Below the pieces are notes generated by a model. That model did no database searches, was not told the DNA's origin, and worked only from the letters and a program-made list of their open reading frames with translations. A stretch of DNA of 28,971 nt from Paenibacillus silvae (lineage in GTDB: Bacteria; Bacillota; Bacilli; Paenibacillales; Paenibacillaceae), in NCBI RefSeq assembly GCF_014639235.1, contig NZ_BMFU01000026.1, positions 1 through 28,971 of the forward strand, in the 5' to 3' direction. Every line of letters starts with the position of its first letter. Positions within the stretch are counted from its first letter, which is position 1. Of the stretch, positions 13,435 through 20,944 are shown piece by piece. The translations under genes and the position numbers were made by a program.

Positions 13435-14655
13435 ATGAAAAGAGAACCATCACTGCCTGACGAACTGCCGTCATCACGTGGAGGTCTGCTATCCCAGCCC
13501 CGTGCGGTCTGGGCTGTAGCCTTCGCCTGTATCATCTCGTTTATGGGACTCGGTCTGGTAGACCCGATCCTGCCAGCCATTGCAGATCAGCTGCATGCTT
13601 CCAAAAGCCAGGTGTCCCTGCTGTTTACCAGCTACAACGCGGTAACGGGGATTGCGATGCTGATTACGGGTGTAGTATCCAGCCGAATTGGTGTGAAATG
13701 GACACTACTTAGCGGCATCCTGCTGATTATTGTGTTTTCGTTCCTCGGCGGAACGTCTGACACCGTCGGAGCGCTGGTCGGTTATCGCGGGGGCTGGGGA
13801 CTCGGGAATGCCTTGTTCATTGCCACCGCGCTATCAGCCATTGTTGGCTTGTCCACATCGGGGACGGCCAAGGCTATTATTTTATACGAAGCAGCACTCG
13901 GTCTGGGAATTGCCGTCGGTCCACTGCTTGGCGGTGAGCTGGGCTCAATCTCCTGGCGTGGCCCGTTCTACGGGGTAGCGGTATTGATGGCAATTGCGTT
14001 TATCAGCATCCTGTTTATGCTGCCCAAAATGGCTAAACCCAAAACGCGCAGCACATTATCCGATCCGTTCAAAGCACTGGGTTACCCTTCACTGAAAACG
14101 TTGGCGATTACCGCCTTTTTGTATAACTTTGGTTTCTTTACCTTGATGGCTTATTCGCCTTATGTCATGAAACTTGACGAGCATGGTCTCGGCTATGTTT
14201 TCTTCGGATGGGGTTTGATGCTGGCCATTACGTCTGTATTTGTGGCACCGAAGCTGCAGCGCCGGTTTGGTTCAGTACCATCCATGAGTGTGATGCTGAC
14301 CTTATTTGCTCTTGACCTGCTGGTGATGGCTGTGGGTACAGTGATGGGATCATCGGTTACCGTTATCGTTGCGGTTATTGTGGCTGGTATTTTCCTCGGC
14401 ATTAACAATACCCTGATTACAACAGCAGTGATGGAGGCTGCTCCAGTGGAGCGTTCCGTGGCATCTGCGGCGTACAGCTTTGTACGTTTTATGGGTGGTG
14501 CGCTGGCGCCATGGCTTGCGGGGAAACTGTCTGAATGGTTTTTGCCGGAAACCCCGTTTTATTTCGGAGCGCTGATGGTGCTGATTGGCGTTGCTGTATT
14601 GCTGATGCGTCGTCGTCACCTGCGGGATATAGATGCTTCGATCACAGCGCATTGA
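13435..14655 (+). CDS. MFS multidrug efflux transporter (YfmO-like, DHA1 type)
   Basis: The 406-residue, 12-helix major facilitator protein has helix 1 with VDPILPAIADQL, the DHA1 N-terminal motif. The motif A region after helix 2 is ITGVVSSRIGVKWTLLSG. Helices 4-5 include GLGIAVGPLLGGELGSISWR (antiporter motif C, GxxxGPLxGG). It would export drugs by proton antiport in the cell membrane. ATG at 13435 has TTGGAGGAATT upstream. The close resemblance to YfmO (RAVWAVAFACIISFMGLGLV start) and the preceding MerR gene suggest the yfmP-yfmO module; YfmO orthology is from recall of the family, not a search. Confidence 0.9.
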   Translation: MKREPSLPDELPSSRGGLLSQPRAVWAVAFACIISFMGLGLVDPILPAIADQLHASKSQVSLLFTSYNAVTGIAMLITGVVSSRIGVKWTLLSGILLIIVFSFLGGTSDTVGALVGYRGGWGLGNALFIATALSAIVGLSTSGTAKAIILYEAALGLGIAVGPLLGGELGSISWRGPFYGVAVLMAIAFISILFMLPKMAKPKTRSTLSDPFKALGYPSLKTLAITAFLYNFGFFTLMAYSPYVMKLDEHGLGYVFFGWGLMLAITSVFVAPKLQRRFGSVPSMSVMLTLFALDLLVMAVGTVMGSSVTVIVAVIVAGIFLGINNTLITTAVMEAAPVERSVASAAYSFVRFMGGALAPWLAGKLSEWFLPETPFYFGALMVLIGVAVLLMRRRHLRDIDASITAH

Positions 14656-14758
14656 TAAAGGCATTGACCACAGTTGCTTGATAAAATGCTTCAATTATAA
14701 CTCAATGATAAATACGTCTATGACCACTCATTGATAAATCCGCATGTGTATCATAGAC
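14652..14758 (+). repeat. four degenerate tandem units of about 26 bp
   Basis: (T/A)TGATAAA recurs at 14652, 14678, 14705 and 14731, spaced 26, 27 and 26 bases, beginning at the MFS stop codon. Units 1 and 3 also share GACCAC at the same offset. An inverted pair GTCTATGA / TCATAGAC lies at 14716-14723 and 14751-14758. Confidence 0.5.
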
Positions 14759-14884
14759 CGTCGCGCAGCTGATCGGAGTTCATGTGCAGACGGCACAGAT
14801 TTTGCAGATACATTATGGAAACAGAACTTTATGGGGAAGAAGCTAGCAAAAAATAGTGCTTATAAACAGACTGGAGGAAGTAAG

Positions 14885-15307
14885 ATGCTGAAACGGTTAT
14901 TGGTGGCTGTAGATGGTTCGGATCATGCAAATAAAGCTTTGGAGCAGGCTCTCATGCTGGCTGAACAAATGAAACATCCGGTGAGTTTGACAATCGTGCA
15001 TGTGAATCCATCCATCTCGATTAACGAGCCTGCCCTCGGGGTGGATCTGGAGGAACGTATCGCCGAAGAGGGCAAACATATTATAGAACCTGTGAAGAAA
15101 CGTTTGGCTGACCGCGGTGTGCCTTATGAGACGCTGCTTGTGGCAGGCGATCCTGTAACCGAAATCTGCCGGGCTGCACGTGAACAGGCCTGTGAATGGA
15201 TTGTGATGGGTACGGGTGGTAAAAGTGTGCTTGCAGAGATTGTGGTCGGCAGCGTGAGTCATGGCGTGTTGAAGCATGCGGAATGTACTGTCCTGACTGT
15301 AAAATAA
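14885..15307 (+). CDS. universal stress protein (UspA family)
   Basis: The 140-residue protein has the UspA fold: KRLLVAVDGSDHANKAL (beta-1 and nucleotide-binding Asp), LTIVHVNP (beta-2) and ETLLVAGDPVTEICRAA. The ATP-binding motif G-x2-G-x9-G-S is present at Gly109, Gly112, Gly122 and Ser123, so it belongs to the ATP-binding subclass. It is a cytoplasmic stress protein without a known enzymatic reaction. ATG at 14885 is chosen for its CTGGAGGAAG site; the longer upstream frame from 14744 has none. It stands alone, with the 26-bp tandem repeats between it and the MFS gene. No clear terminator follows. Confidence 0.93.
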   Translation: MLKRLLVAVDGSDHANKALEQALMLAEQMKHPVSLTIVHVNPSISINEPALGVDLEERIAEEGKHIIEPVKKRLADRGVPYETLLVAGDPVTEICRAAREQACEWIVMGTGGKSVLAEIVVGSVSHGVLKHAECTVLTVK

Positions 15308-15379
15308 ACGGCAGCTTATGGTGCGTGAATAGGCAGTAACTGGTGAGCATGTGAGGCGCAGGTTAGAAAGTGAACTGAG

Positions 15380-15401
15380 TACTTACGTAATTACGTAAGT
15401 A
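15380..15401. repeat. 22-bp perfect palindrome
   Basis: TACTTACGTAA followed directly by its mirror TTACGTAAGTA. It may be a protein-binding site or a remnant of a mobile element; there is no T tract after it. Confidence 0.6.
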
Positions 15402-15565
15402 TTCAAGCGCGTAAGTGTGCAGGTGCATTTTAAGGGGGATTTGTGAGGGTAAGAGTGTAAAAGGTAAATTCGGAAGTGTATGAGAATGTGTATGAGAAAA
15501 AGTGGCGTGGTTATGTGTTCATATGTAGGTTTGTGGGTCAGTGAGGAGTAAGTGTTTGGGGTAAC

Positions 15566-15630
15566 TAGGGCGTATTTTGAAACCTGCTGAAGTGCATCTT
15601 TTACCGCCTTTTCGCCCCCTGCTGCGTCAC
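15566..15630 (+). mobile_element. lone left end of the MITE found at 11848
   Basis: From TA-GGGCGT through CTGCTGCGTCAC, 63 bases match the left end of the 11848-12010 element apart from a few substitutions and one extra C. The match stops abruptly at 15630, and no right end is present. Confidence 0.65.
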
Positions 15631-15776
15631 ATATGTGTGAGTTAGCATGTAAGTGCGGAGGTAAGTAAGTGAGCCAGAGCATGAGTGAGTACGTGCTAAG
15701 CTAGCTGATGTGGCGAAGTCAGCGAGTGCACATGTAAGAAAGTACTCCCAGGGGCTGAAGTAGTGAACCCGCCCGA

Positions 15777-15977
15777 ATTCTAACGATCTCAGGAGACCCT
15801 ATTTCCCCGATAAATGGCACTTTGAAATTCTAACGATTCGTACTGACGTTATTTAGCCTTTTTCGCCTCGAAAGTAGCCGATTATCGTGTTTTGGCACGA
15901 AATAAGGCTGCTGGGATTCGTTAGAATTTGGATGGCCCGATATCTGGCTGAATAAGGTTTCTATGAATCGTTAGCGT
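15777..15977. repeat. 201-bp imperfect palindrome built from four 28-bp units
   Basis: The unit (core ATTCTAACGATTC, then about 8-10 bases, then TTATTT) occurs forward at 15777-15804 and 15827-15854 and inverted at 15900-15927 and 15950-15977. Both pairs are exactly 50 bp apart, and both mirror about position 15877. It looks like a REP/BIME or MITE-type intergenic element. Confidence 0.65.
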
Positions 15978-16239
15978 AGAAATGTACCCGGGGCCTGAGC
16001 TTCTGAGCTTGTGGGCTTCCCATGACAAGTGCGCTGTGTTCTATCACTCTCCCTCCTTTCCCCGCACCTTGACATCTCGCCATACAAGTGCACCTAGGAT
16101 CCGATTCTCAATGGTGCAGCACGGAGCAGGATACAAATGTTCTTTCAGTTCGCGAACTGGGTGGATGGGTCTGAAATGGTGTATAACTAGAGTAGGTGTT
16201 ACGCAGGGATTACAGTAATAGGAATGGAGGATGCAGCTT

Positions 16240-17664
16240 ATGAAAAAACAACATCTGTTTATCGGCGGCAAGCACACCGAATCAACACAATATACAACAC
16301 TACAGGCTCCGTATTCCGGTGAGACGCTGGCAGAGGTGGCTTCTGCCTCGGCAGAGGAGACCGAGGCTGCTATTGCGGCGGCTGTACAGGCTCGCCGCAC
16401 GATGCGTCAGATGCCTGCGCATCAACGTGCGGAGCTGCTGTACAAGCTGTCCGCTATGCTGGAGGACCGCAAAGAAGAAGCAGCTCGCATCGTAGCACTG
16501 GAGGCGGCAAAGCCGATCACTGCGGCAAGAGCCGAGATTGACCGCACGATCGAGACCTACCGTTTTGCCGCCGAAGAAGCGAAGAGGCTTACTGGTGAGA
16601 CAATCCCGATGGATGCAGCCAAAGGCGGCGAGGGCCGGATCGGTTATACCATGCGTCAGCCGCTCGGAGTCATCGGTGCAATTACACCTTTTAATTTTCC
16701 CATGAACCTGGTAGCACACAAGGTTGGACCCGCACTGGCTGCCGGGAATACGATTGTACTGAAGCCTGCAGAGCAGACACCGCTGTCTGCATACTATATT
16801 GCCAGCCTGCTTCAAGAGGCCGGGCTGCCGGATGGAGCCCTGAATGTGGTGAGCGGTGATGGCAAAACCATTGGTGATGTGCTCGTTGAACATCCCGATG
16901 TGGCATATATCACGTTTACTGGCAGCCCCGCAGTAGGTAAAAGTATTCGCGGCAAGGCAGGACTCAAGCGTGTAACGCTGGAGCTGGGCTCCAATGCGGC
17001 GGTTATTATCGACAAGGATGCTGATTTGCACAAGGTGATCCCGCGTTGTGTGACAGGGGCTTTTACGTATCAAGGTCAAGTATGCATATCGCTGCAGCGT
17101 ATTTACGTGCATCAGGATATTATCGAGCCATTCATAGAGCGTTTTGCCGAAGCAGCCAAACAGGTGGTTATAGGTGATCCGCTGCATGAGGATACCGCTG
17201 TCTCTGCTCTCATTACGTCCAAGGATGTGCGGCGTACACTGGAGTGGATCGAAGAAGCGAAGCAGGCAGGTGCAGTGCTTGCGGCAGGCGGTGAAGCTCA
17301 AGGAGGCATTTTGCATCCAACCGTGCTGGTGAACGTCCCGCGTGATGCCAAGGTATCCTGTCAGGAGGTTTTTGCGCCGATTGTGATCATCAATCCGATC
17401 GCTTCGGTGGACGAGGGCATCCAGCATGTCAATGACTCCATGTACGGGCTTCAGGCAGGCTTGTTCACCAATGACATTCAAACGGCGCTTCGAGCCGTAG
17501 ATGAGATTGAAGCTGGCGGTGTCATGATTAATGATATTCCCACATTCCGTGTGGATCATATGCCTTATGGCGGGGTAAAGCAAAGCGGCATCGGGCGTGA
17601 AGGTGTGAAGTATGCAGCGGAAGAGATGACCGAGCTGAAGTTTGTCATGTTTAATAGAAATTAA
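16240..17664 (+). CDS. NAD(P)-dependent aldehyde dehydrogenase
   Basis: The 474-residue protein is of the usual ALDH length. Motifs in order are GVIGAITPFNFPMNLVAHKV (the N-fold with catalytic Asn), ALAAGNTIVLKPAEQTPLSA (NAD binding with Lys), FTGSPAVGKSIRGKAG (Rossmann loop), LELGSN (general base Glu248) and GQVCISLQRIYV (nucleophile Cys282). CQEVFAPIVI and PYGGVKQSGIGREG follow near the C-terminus. It oxidises aldehydes to acids; the substrate is not evident. ATG at 16240 is preferred because TGGAGG lies nine bases upstream; the ATG at 16231 directly abuts that site. It appears monocistronic and ends at the 17709-17743 terminator. Confidence 0.94.
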   Translation: MKKQHLFIGGKHTESTQYTTLQAPYSGETLAEVASASAEETEAAIAAAVQARRTMRQMPAHQRAELLYKLSAMLEDRKEEAARIVALEAAKPITAARAEIDRTIETYRFAAEEAKRLTGETIPMDAAKGGEGRIGYTMRQPLGVIGAITPFNFPMNLVAHKVGPALAAGNTIVLKPAEQTPLSAYYIASLLQEAGLPDGALNVVSGDGKTIGDVLVEHPDVAYITFTGSPAVGKSIRGKAGLKRVTLELGSNAAVIIDKDADLHKVIPRCVTGAFTYQGQVCISLQRIYVHQDIIEPFIERFAEAAKQVVIGDPLHEDTAVSALITSKDVRRTLEWIEEAKQAGAVLAAGGEAQGGILHPTVLVNVPRDAKVSCQEVFAPIVIINPIASVDEGIQHVNDSMYGLQAGLFTNDIQTALRAVDEIEAGGVMINDIPTFRVDHMPYGGVKQSGIGREGVKYAAEEMTELKFVMFNRN

Positions 17665-17708
17665 GCGTTTTTTCGCTGGAAGATAACCTTTAACTGCAAT
17701 AGTAACGT

Positions 17709-17743
17709 AATCCTGCATCTGTCTTATGGGTGCAGGATTTTTT
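17709..17743 (+). terminator. Rho-independent terminator of the aldehyde dehydrogenase
   Basis: AATCCTGCA and TGCAGGATT pair perfectly around a 13-nt loop and are followed by TTTT. Confidence 0.9.
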
Positions 17744-18217
17744 GGCATCGATCCAGATTCCATGATCCTGGAATGAGATAACGGAAAGAGAAAGGATTAC
17801 AAAGCTGGTCTGTAAAAATACATCATATTGTTCAGTGACTGCGGGTTCACATCGATGGAGAAGGGTATTAATTAGGTAACATCTGCTGCAAGCATTTGTT
17901 CTAGCCCGTGAATCTTCATCGATTCAGATACTCACAAGCTTGACCTTGAGGAGTCCGTTCTTTAGGTGAGGATCAAGGACAAATACAAATTTCAGATTCC
18001 AGTATGCGTTCAAGCTGAACGAAGTTTTAGATTAAAATGAGGATCTGTAGATATTAGATACAAAATACAAAATGAGCTTTATAGATATTAGATGTGAAAT
18101 GAGAATTTTACAGATAACGGATGTACAATGTGTTCATTTAATCTTATCAGGTTGATGCAATAGAAGAAGGTGGCAGAGGAGCATATGGAGCACACATTAG
18201 AAGTAGGAGGTGATATT
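17744..18217 (+). promoter_or_regulatory. long leader region with competing hairpins and direct repeats
   Basis: The 474 bp before the MerR/TipAS gene hold no gene. GGTTCAC (17844-17850) can pair with GTGAATC (17908-17914). The adjoining ATCGATGGAGAAG (17851-17863) can pair, with a bulge, with CTTCATCGAT (17914-17923). CTTGACCT (17939-17946) faces AGGATCAAG near 17969-17977. Three degenerate direct repeats follow at 18034-18125. No standard riboswitch or T-box motif is visible. Confidence 0.4.
18034..18125 (+). repeat. three degenerate direct repeats of about 29-35 bp
   Basis: Each unit begins AAAATGAG or AAATGAG (18034, 18069, 18097) and contains TAGATATTAGAT or the related CAGATAACGGAT (18048, 18082, 18111). 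They lie 90-180 bp before the MerR/TipAS gene and could be binding sites. Confidence 0.45.
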
Positions 18218-18985
18218 ATGGCGTATTCGATGACCGATGTATCCGGCATGTCCGGTGTGAGCTTGAACGAGTTAAGTCACTATGCGGAGCTGGGGCTTCT
18301 GACCCCTGCTTTTCGCGGACTGGATGAGGATATGTATTATGAAAAAAGGGAGCTGCTGAAGCTTCAGCAAATTATGTTCTGCAAGGAAGCAGGGGTGCCG
18401 GAGAAAGAGATGGGCCCTATGCTCAAAGAGGACTCTCTCGAGATCGTGCGTGTAATGCAGCAGCATCGCATGCAGCTGCTGGAGGAGGCTCTGCGCCTGC
18501 ACGGCCTGATTCAGACGCTGGACAAAACGGTCTCGTATCTGCAAGGAGAGCGGGAGATCGAAGCGCACGAGCTGTATAATGGCTTCGTACAACACACAAG
18601 TTATCCTTTGCTGCCCGAGGCTGGCGAGACGGAGCACTCTCTTGAAGCGGTGCCGACAAATGATCATCCTACTGAGGGGATGGAGCTGAAATCCAAAGAG
18701 GATTTCCTGAACTCCCAAGCCCAGATCGATCAGATCCATCTCGATCTGAAGCAGGCTATGGAGCTTGATCTCGCTCCCGGCAGCCCTGAGGTGCAGCAGA
18801 TTATTGGGAGACATCTCGAATGGATTAAAGGATATTACACCCCTACACCTGAGATTTATAGGGATCTGGCTGATCTGTACGTGGAGCATCATGATTTCCG
18901 AAGCATGTATGATGGTTATCATCCCAGACTGGCTGAGTATCTGCGAGAGGGAATGATTATTAAAGCGGCACATGATCTCTTCTAG
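18218..18985 (+). CDS. MerR-family regulator with C-terminal TipAS-like domain
   Basis: The 255-residue protein has an atypical N-terminal MerR helix-turn-helix (MTDVSGMSGVSLNELSHYAE, then LGLLTPAFRGLDEDMYYEKR and LLKLQQIMFCKEAGVPEKEM). A coiled coil covers about residues 65-120. The C-terminal part from about 165 has TipAS-like features: AMELDLAPGSPEVQQIIGRH, then LEWIKGYYTPTPEIYRDLAD and LREGMIIKAA. TipAS domains bind peptide or polycyclic antibiotics. ATG at 18218 is chosen for the consensus AGGAGGTGAT seven bases upstream; the longer frame to 18170 has none. No adjacent transporter is co-oriented, so its targets are elsewhere or unknown. Confidence 0.85.
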   Translation: MAYSMTDVSGMSGVSLNELSHYAELGLLTPAFRGLDEDMYYEKRELLKLQQIMFCKEAGVPEKEMGPMLKEDSLEIVRVMQQHRMQLLEEALRLHGLIQTLDKTVSYLQGEREIEAHELYNGFVQHTSYPLLPEAGETEHSLEAVPTNDHPTEGMELKSKEDFLNSQAQIDQIHLDLKQAMELDLAPGSPEVQQIIGRHLEWIKGYYTPTPEIYRDLADLYVEHHDFRSMYDGYHPRLAEYLREGMIIKAAHDLF

Positions 18986-19035
18986 GTGCATAAATTAAGA
19001 TGGGCGGGCAAGAACATCGGTATGAACATAGCAAC

Positions 19036-19071
19036 AAAAAGCGCAGACCTGTTAAAGAGGCTGCGCTTTTT
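19036..19071. terminator. bidirectional terminator between convergent genes
   Basis: AAAAAGCGCAG-A-CCT and AGG-C-TGCGCTTTTT pair around GTTAAAG, giving T runs on both strands. It serves the MerR/TipAS gene (+) and the fRMsr gene (-). Confidence 0.88.
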
Positions 19072-19171
19072 GCTTATTACATATAAAGATCACCACGTTG
19101 TGGTGAGCGGACGCGAGCACGAGTCCTTCATTTGGAATACATCATAATGGACGATCGATGAATCGGACGGT

Positions 19172-19651
19172 TTACAGCTGCTCTACGAGCAGGCTGACCG
19201 CTTTTTCCAGGAAGACGCGGTCTTCATCGTCAAACCGGCTTTTGATAGGGCTGTCGATATCAAGCACCCCGTATAATTGCCCGTCTTTGATTATCGGAAC
19301 AACGATCTCACTATTGGATGCAGCATCACAAGCAATATGGCCTGGAAAAGCATGCACATCATCCACAACAACTGTACGTCTCTCCGCAGCAGATGTGCCG
19401 CATACTCCGCGTCCAAGCGGAATACGGATGCAGGCAGGCAATCCCTGGAACGGTCCGAGGACCAGTTCTTTTCCATCATAGAGATAGAATCCGACCCAGT
19501 TGGTGTCGGCTAGAAATACATTGAGCAGCGCAGCAGCGTTAGCCAGATTGGCAATCGCACTAGGTTCATCGCGGATCAGAGCACTTAACTGTCCCAGGAC
19601 GGCGGTGTGCTGCTCGCTTCGTGTTCCTTCATAGGAAACAGCTTGAAACAT
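19172..19651 (-). CDS. msrC: free methionine-R-sulfoxide reductase (GAF domain, fRMsr)
   Basis: The 159-residue protein is a single GAF domain. The three cysteines of the fRMsr family are at positions 74, 84 and 108, with the same 10 and 24 spacing as E. coli Cys84, Cys94 and Cys118. Surrounding motifs are NWVGFYLYDG, LGPFQGLPACIRIPLGRGVC, GHIACDAASNSEIVVPI and GVLDIDSP. It reduces free methionine-R-sulfoxide, a repair and antioxidant role in the cytoplasm; B. subtilis YtsP is a homologue. ATG at 19651 has GGGAGGGTGATT upstream. A promoter TTGACT-N17-TATCTT lies at 19691-19719, and the gene ends at the shared 19036-19071 terminator. Confidence 0.93.
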   Translation of the reverse strand: MFQAVSYEGTRSEQHTAVLGQLSALIRDEPSAIANLANAAALLNVFLADTNWVGFYLYDGKELVLGPFQGLPACIRIPLGRGVCGTSAAERRTVVVDDVHAFPGHIACDAASNSEIVVPIIKDGQLYGVLDIDSPIKSRFDDEDRVFLEKAVSLLVEQL

Positions 19652-19690
19652 GGTGAATCACCCTCCCGAGCAAAAATGGTACTTATTTTC

Positions 19691-19719
19691 AAGATAGTGC
19701 AGTGGATGCGGTTAGTCAA
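19691..19719 (-). promoter_or_regulatory. sigma-A promoter of the fRMsr gene
   Basis: On the minus strand TTGACT (19714-19719), 17 bases, TATCTT (19691-19696), about 40 bp before the start codon. Confidence 0.7.
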
Positions 19720-19848
19720 GCGGAATGATTTTGGAAAGAGATGACAGGAGGAGACAGCATCCGATATATACTCCTGTTTCTCACCTTCTTCCGCGGGGTA
19801 ATTACTTAGCAACCAAGAAGGGCTACAACCCGGGAAGGAGCTTAGCTT

Positions 19849-20145
19849 ATGCATGCAGAAGTACAGAACCTGTTTGTACGAATTCATCTTCTATATTTGG
19901 CCCAACGTGAGGATTTAACTGTAAGCGATGCGCTACCCATGCTAGAAGAACGAGGGTATCGCGTTGGTGAGCGTGAGATCAAGCAGGAGCTTGAACATCT
20001 GACACAGGAGAATTTCCTGACTGCCCACGGAGATCAGTGGAGCCTGACCGGGACAGGCATCGAGGAGTATAAAGAAATCCTTGCTGTGCTTGGACGAGTT
20101 AGCGAGGAACTGCTTGTGGACAGCAAAAAGGCCTCTCCAGCGTAA
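19849..20145 (+). CDS. small protein of unknown function, possible winged-helix fold
   Basis: The 98-residue protein has no signal peptide or membrane segment. An N-terminal helix (EVQNLFVRIHLLYLAQREDL) is followed by VSDALPMLEERGYRVGEREI and LEHLTQENFLTAHGDQWSLT, a helix-helix-beta pattern like a winged helix. The final GIEEYKEILAVLGRVSEELL would be a helix. ATG at 19849 has GGGAAGGAGC upstream and a good terminator follows, so it is very likely a real gene. It is divergent from the fRMsr gene. I do not recognise the family. Confidence 0.78.
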   Translation: MHAEVQNLFVRIHLLYLAQREDLTVSDALPMLEERGYRVGEREIKQELEHLTQENFLTAHGDQWSLTGTGIEEYKEILAVLGRVSEELLVDSKKASPA

Positions 20146-20169
20146 TGCCTCACCAAATTAACGTACATC

Positions 20170-20199
20170 AAAACCGGGAGCCGAGGCGCCCGGTTTTTT
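20170..20199 (+). terminator. Rho-independent terminator of the small unknown gene
   Basis: AAAACCGGG and CCCGGTTTT pair around an inner GCC-GA-GGC stem, then more T. Confidence 0.9.
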
Positions 20200-20320
20200 G
20201 ATATGATTGGATATGGCGACATATGTAAGAGTGAACAGTTGCCAATTGGTGCAGGTTATGGTTAGATGGCTAATGAATCTTATGGTCTGCAAGAGAAGGA
20301 TCGGATCGGAGTGTCAGGTA

Positions 20321-20893
20321 ATGTATAGATGTAAAGGAAGAATTCCCGAGCTTGAGACAGCACGGCTGCGTTTGCGCAAAATGCGCCGCAGAGATGCAGC
20401 CCAGATGTTCGTGCACTGGTCTGACCGGGAAGTAACGCGGTATATGAATCTCGCGCCAATGATCGGCACAAGCGAGGCTGCTGATATGATTGCCCTGCTC
20501 AACCATATGGCAGGGGAAGAAGATGCCCTGCGTTGGGGCATCGAGCTGAAGGATACGGGCAAACTGATTGGAAGCTGCGGGTTCAATACATGGCAGCTGG
20601 AGGGGGCATTCCGTGGTGAGATCGGATATGAGCTGGGACGCGATTACTGGCGGTATGGCTATATGTCGGAGGCGTTCACGGTGCTGCTGCCCTTCGGTTA
20701 TGAGACGATGGGGCTGAACCGGATCGAAGCTCTCGTGGACCCGCGCAATGCAGCTTCAGGTTCGTTCCTGACAAGTCAGGGTTTCACCCGCGAGGGCTTG
20801 CTGCGACAGGTGCAGCATACGTCTACAGGATACAAGGACATGGTGATGTACTCCCTGTTATATGATGAGTTTCTTCGTAATAAAAAAAGGTAG
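20321..20893 (+). CDS. GNAT-family N-acetyltransferase (RimJ/RimL type)
   Basis: The protein of about 190 residues starts with the RimJ/RimL pattern PELETARLRLRKMRRRDAA. KLIGSCGFNTWQLEG is the beta-4 region, then GEIGYELGRDYWRYGYMSEA contains the acetyl-CoA pyrophosphate-binding arginine and glycine loop. NRIEALVDPRNAASGSFLTS and GFTREGLLRQ complete the fold. Such enzymes acetylate N-terminal amines of ribosomal proteins or small amines; the acceptor is unknown here. The frame is open back to 20207, but ATG at 20321 fits the family start and has GGAG nine bases upstream. No terminator follows, so read-through toward the efflux gene at 21150 is possible. Confidence 0.88.
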   Translation: MYRCKGRIPELETARLRLRKMRRRDAAQMFVHWSDREVTRYMNLAPMIGTSEAADMIALLNHMAGEEDALRWGIELKDTGKLIGSCGFNTWQLEGAFRGEIGYELGRDYWRYGYMSEAFTVLLPFGYETMGLNRIEALVDPRNAASGSFLTSQGFTREGLLRQVQHTSTGYKDMVMYSLLYDEFLRNKKR

Positions 20894-20944
20894 TAAGTGA
20901 TATATAATTTATTTTGAGATTACACAGTAACGAAGAAACAGAAC

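Larger units (their letters stand above)
15308..16239. other. 930-bp gene-free region rich in repeats
   Basis: No open frame here has a ribosome binding site and believable composition. In order it holds a 22-bp palindrome (15380-15401), a C-poor tract (15421-15567), a lone MITE end (15566-15630), GTAAG/GTGAG-rich sequence to about 15700 and a 201-bp inverted-repeat element (15777-15977). The leader of the aldehyde dehydrogenase gene then begins. It looks like an accumulation site for small intergenic elements. Confidence 0.7.

Noticed and set aside
15383..15682. 99-residue minus-strand open frame in the repeat-rich region
   Set aside because: It results from lack of C (hence few stops on the other strand) in the skewed tract, spans the MITE end and has no ribosome binding site.
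16300..17763. 487-residue open frame antisense to the aldehyde dehydrogenase gene
   Set aside because: It mirrors the ALDH gene almost exactly, has no ribosome binding site, and its translation is Cys/His/Arg-rich low-meaning sequence. The plus-strand protein has all ALDH catalytic motifs.
17821..18000. T-box riboswitch in the MerR/TipAS leader
   Set aside because: There is no AGGGTGGNACCGCG T-box sequence and no antiterminator/terminator pair.
18272..18991. 239-residue open frame antisense to the MerR/TipAS gene
   Set aside because: Shadow of a gene with a consensus ribosome binding site and a recognisable two-domain structure; the antisense protein has no motif.
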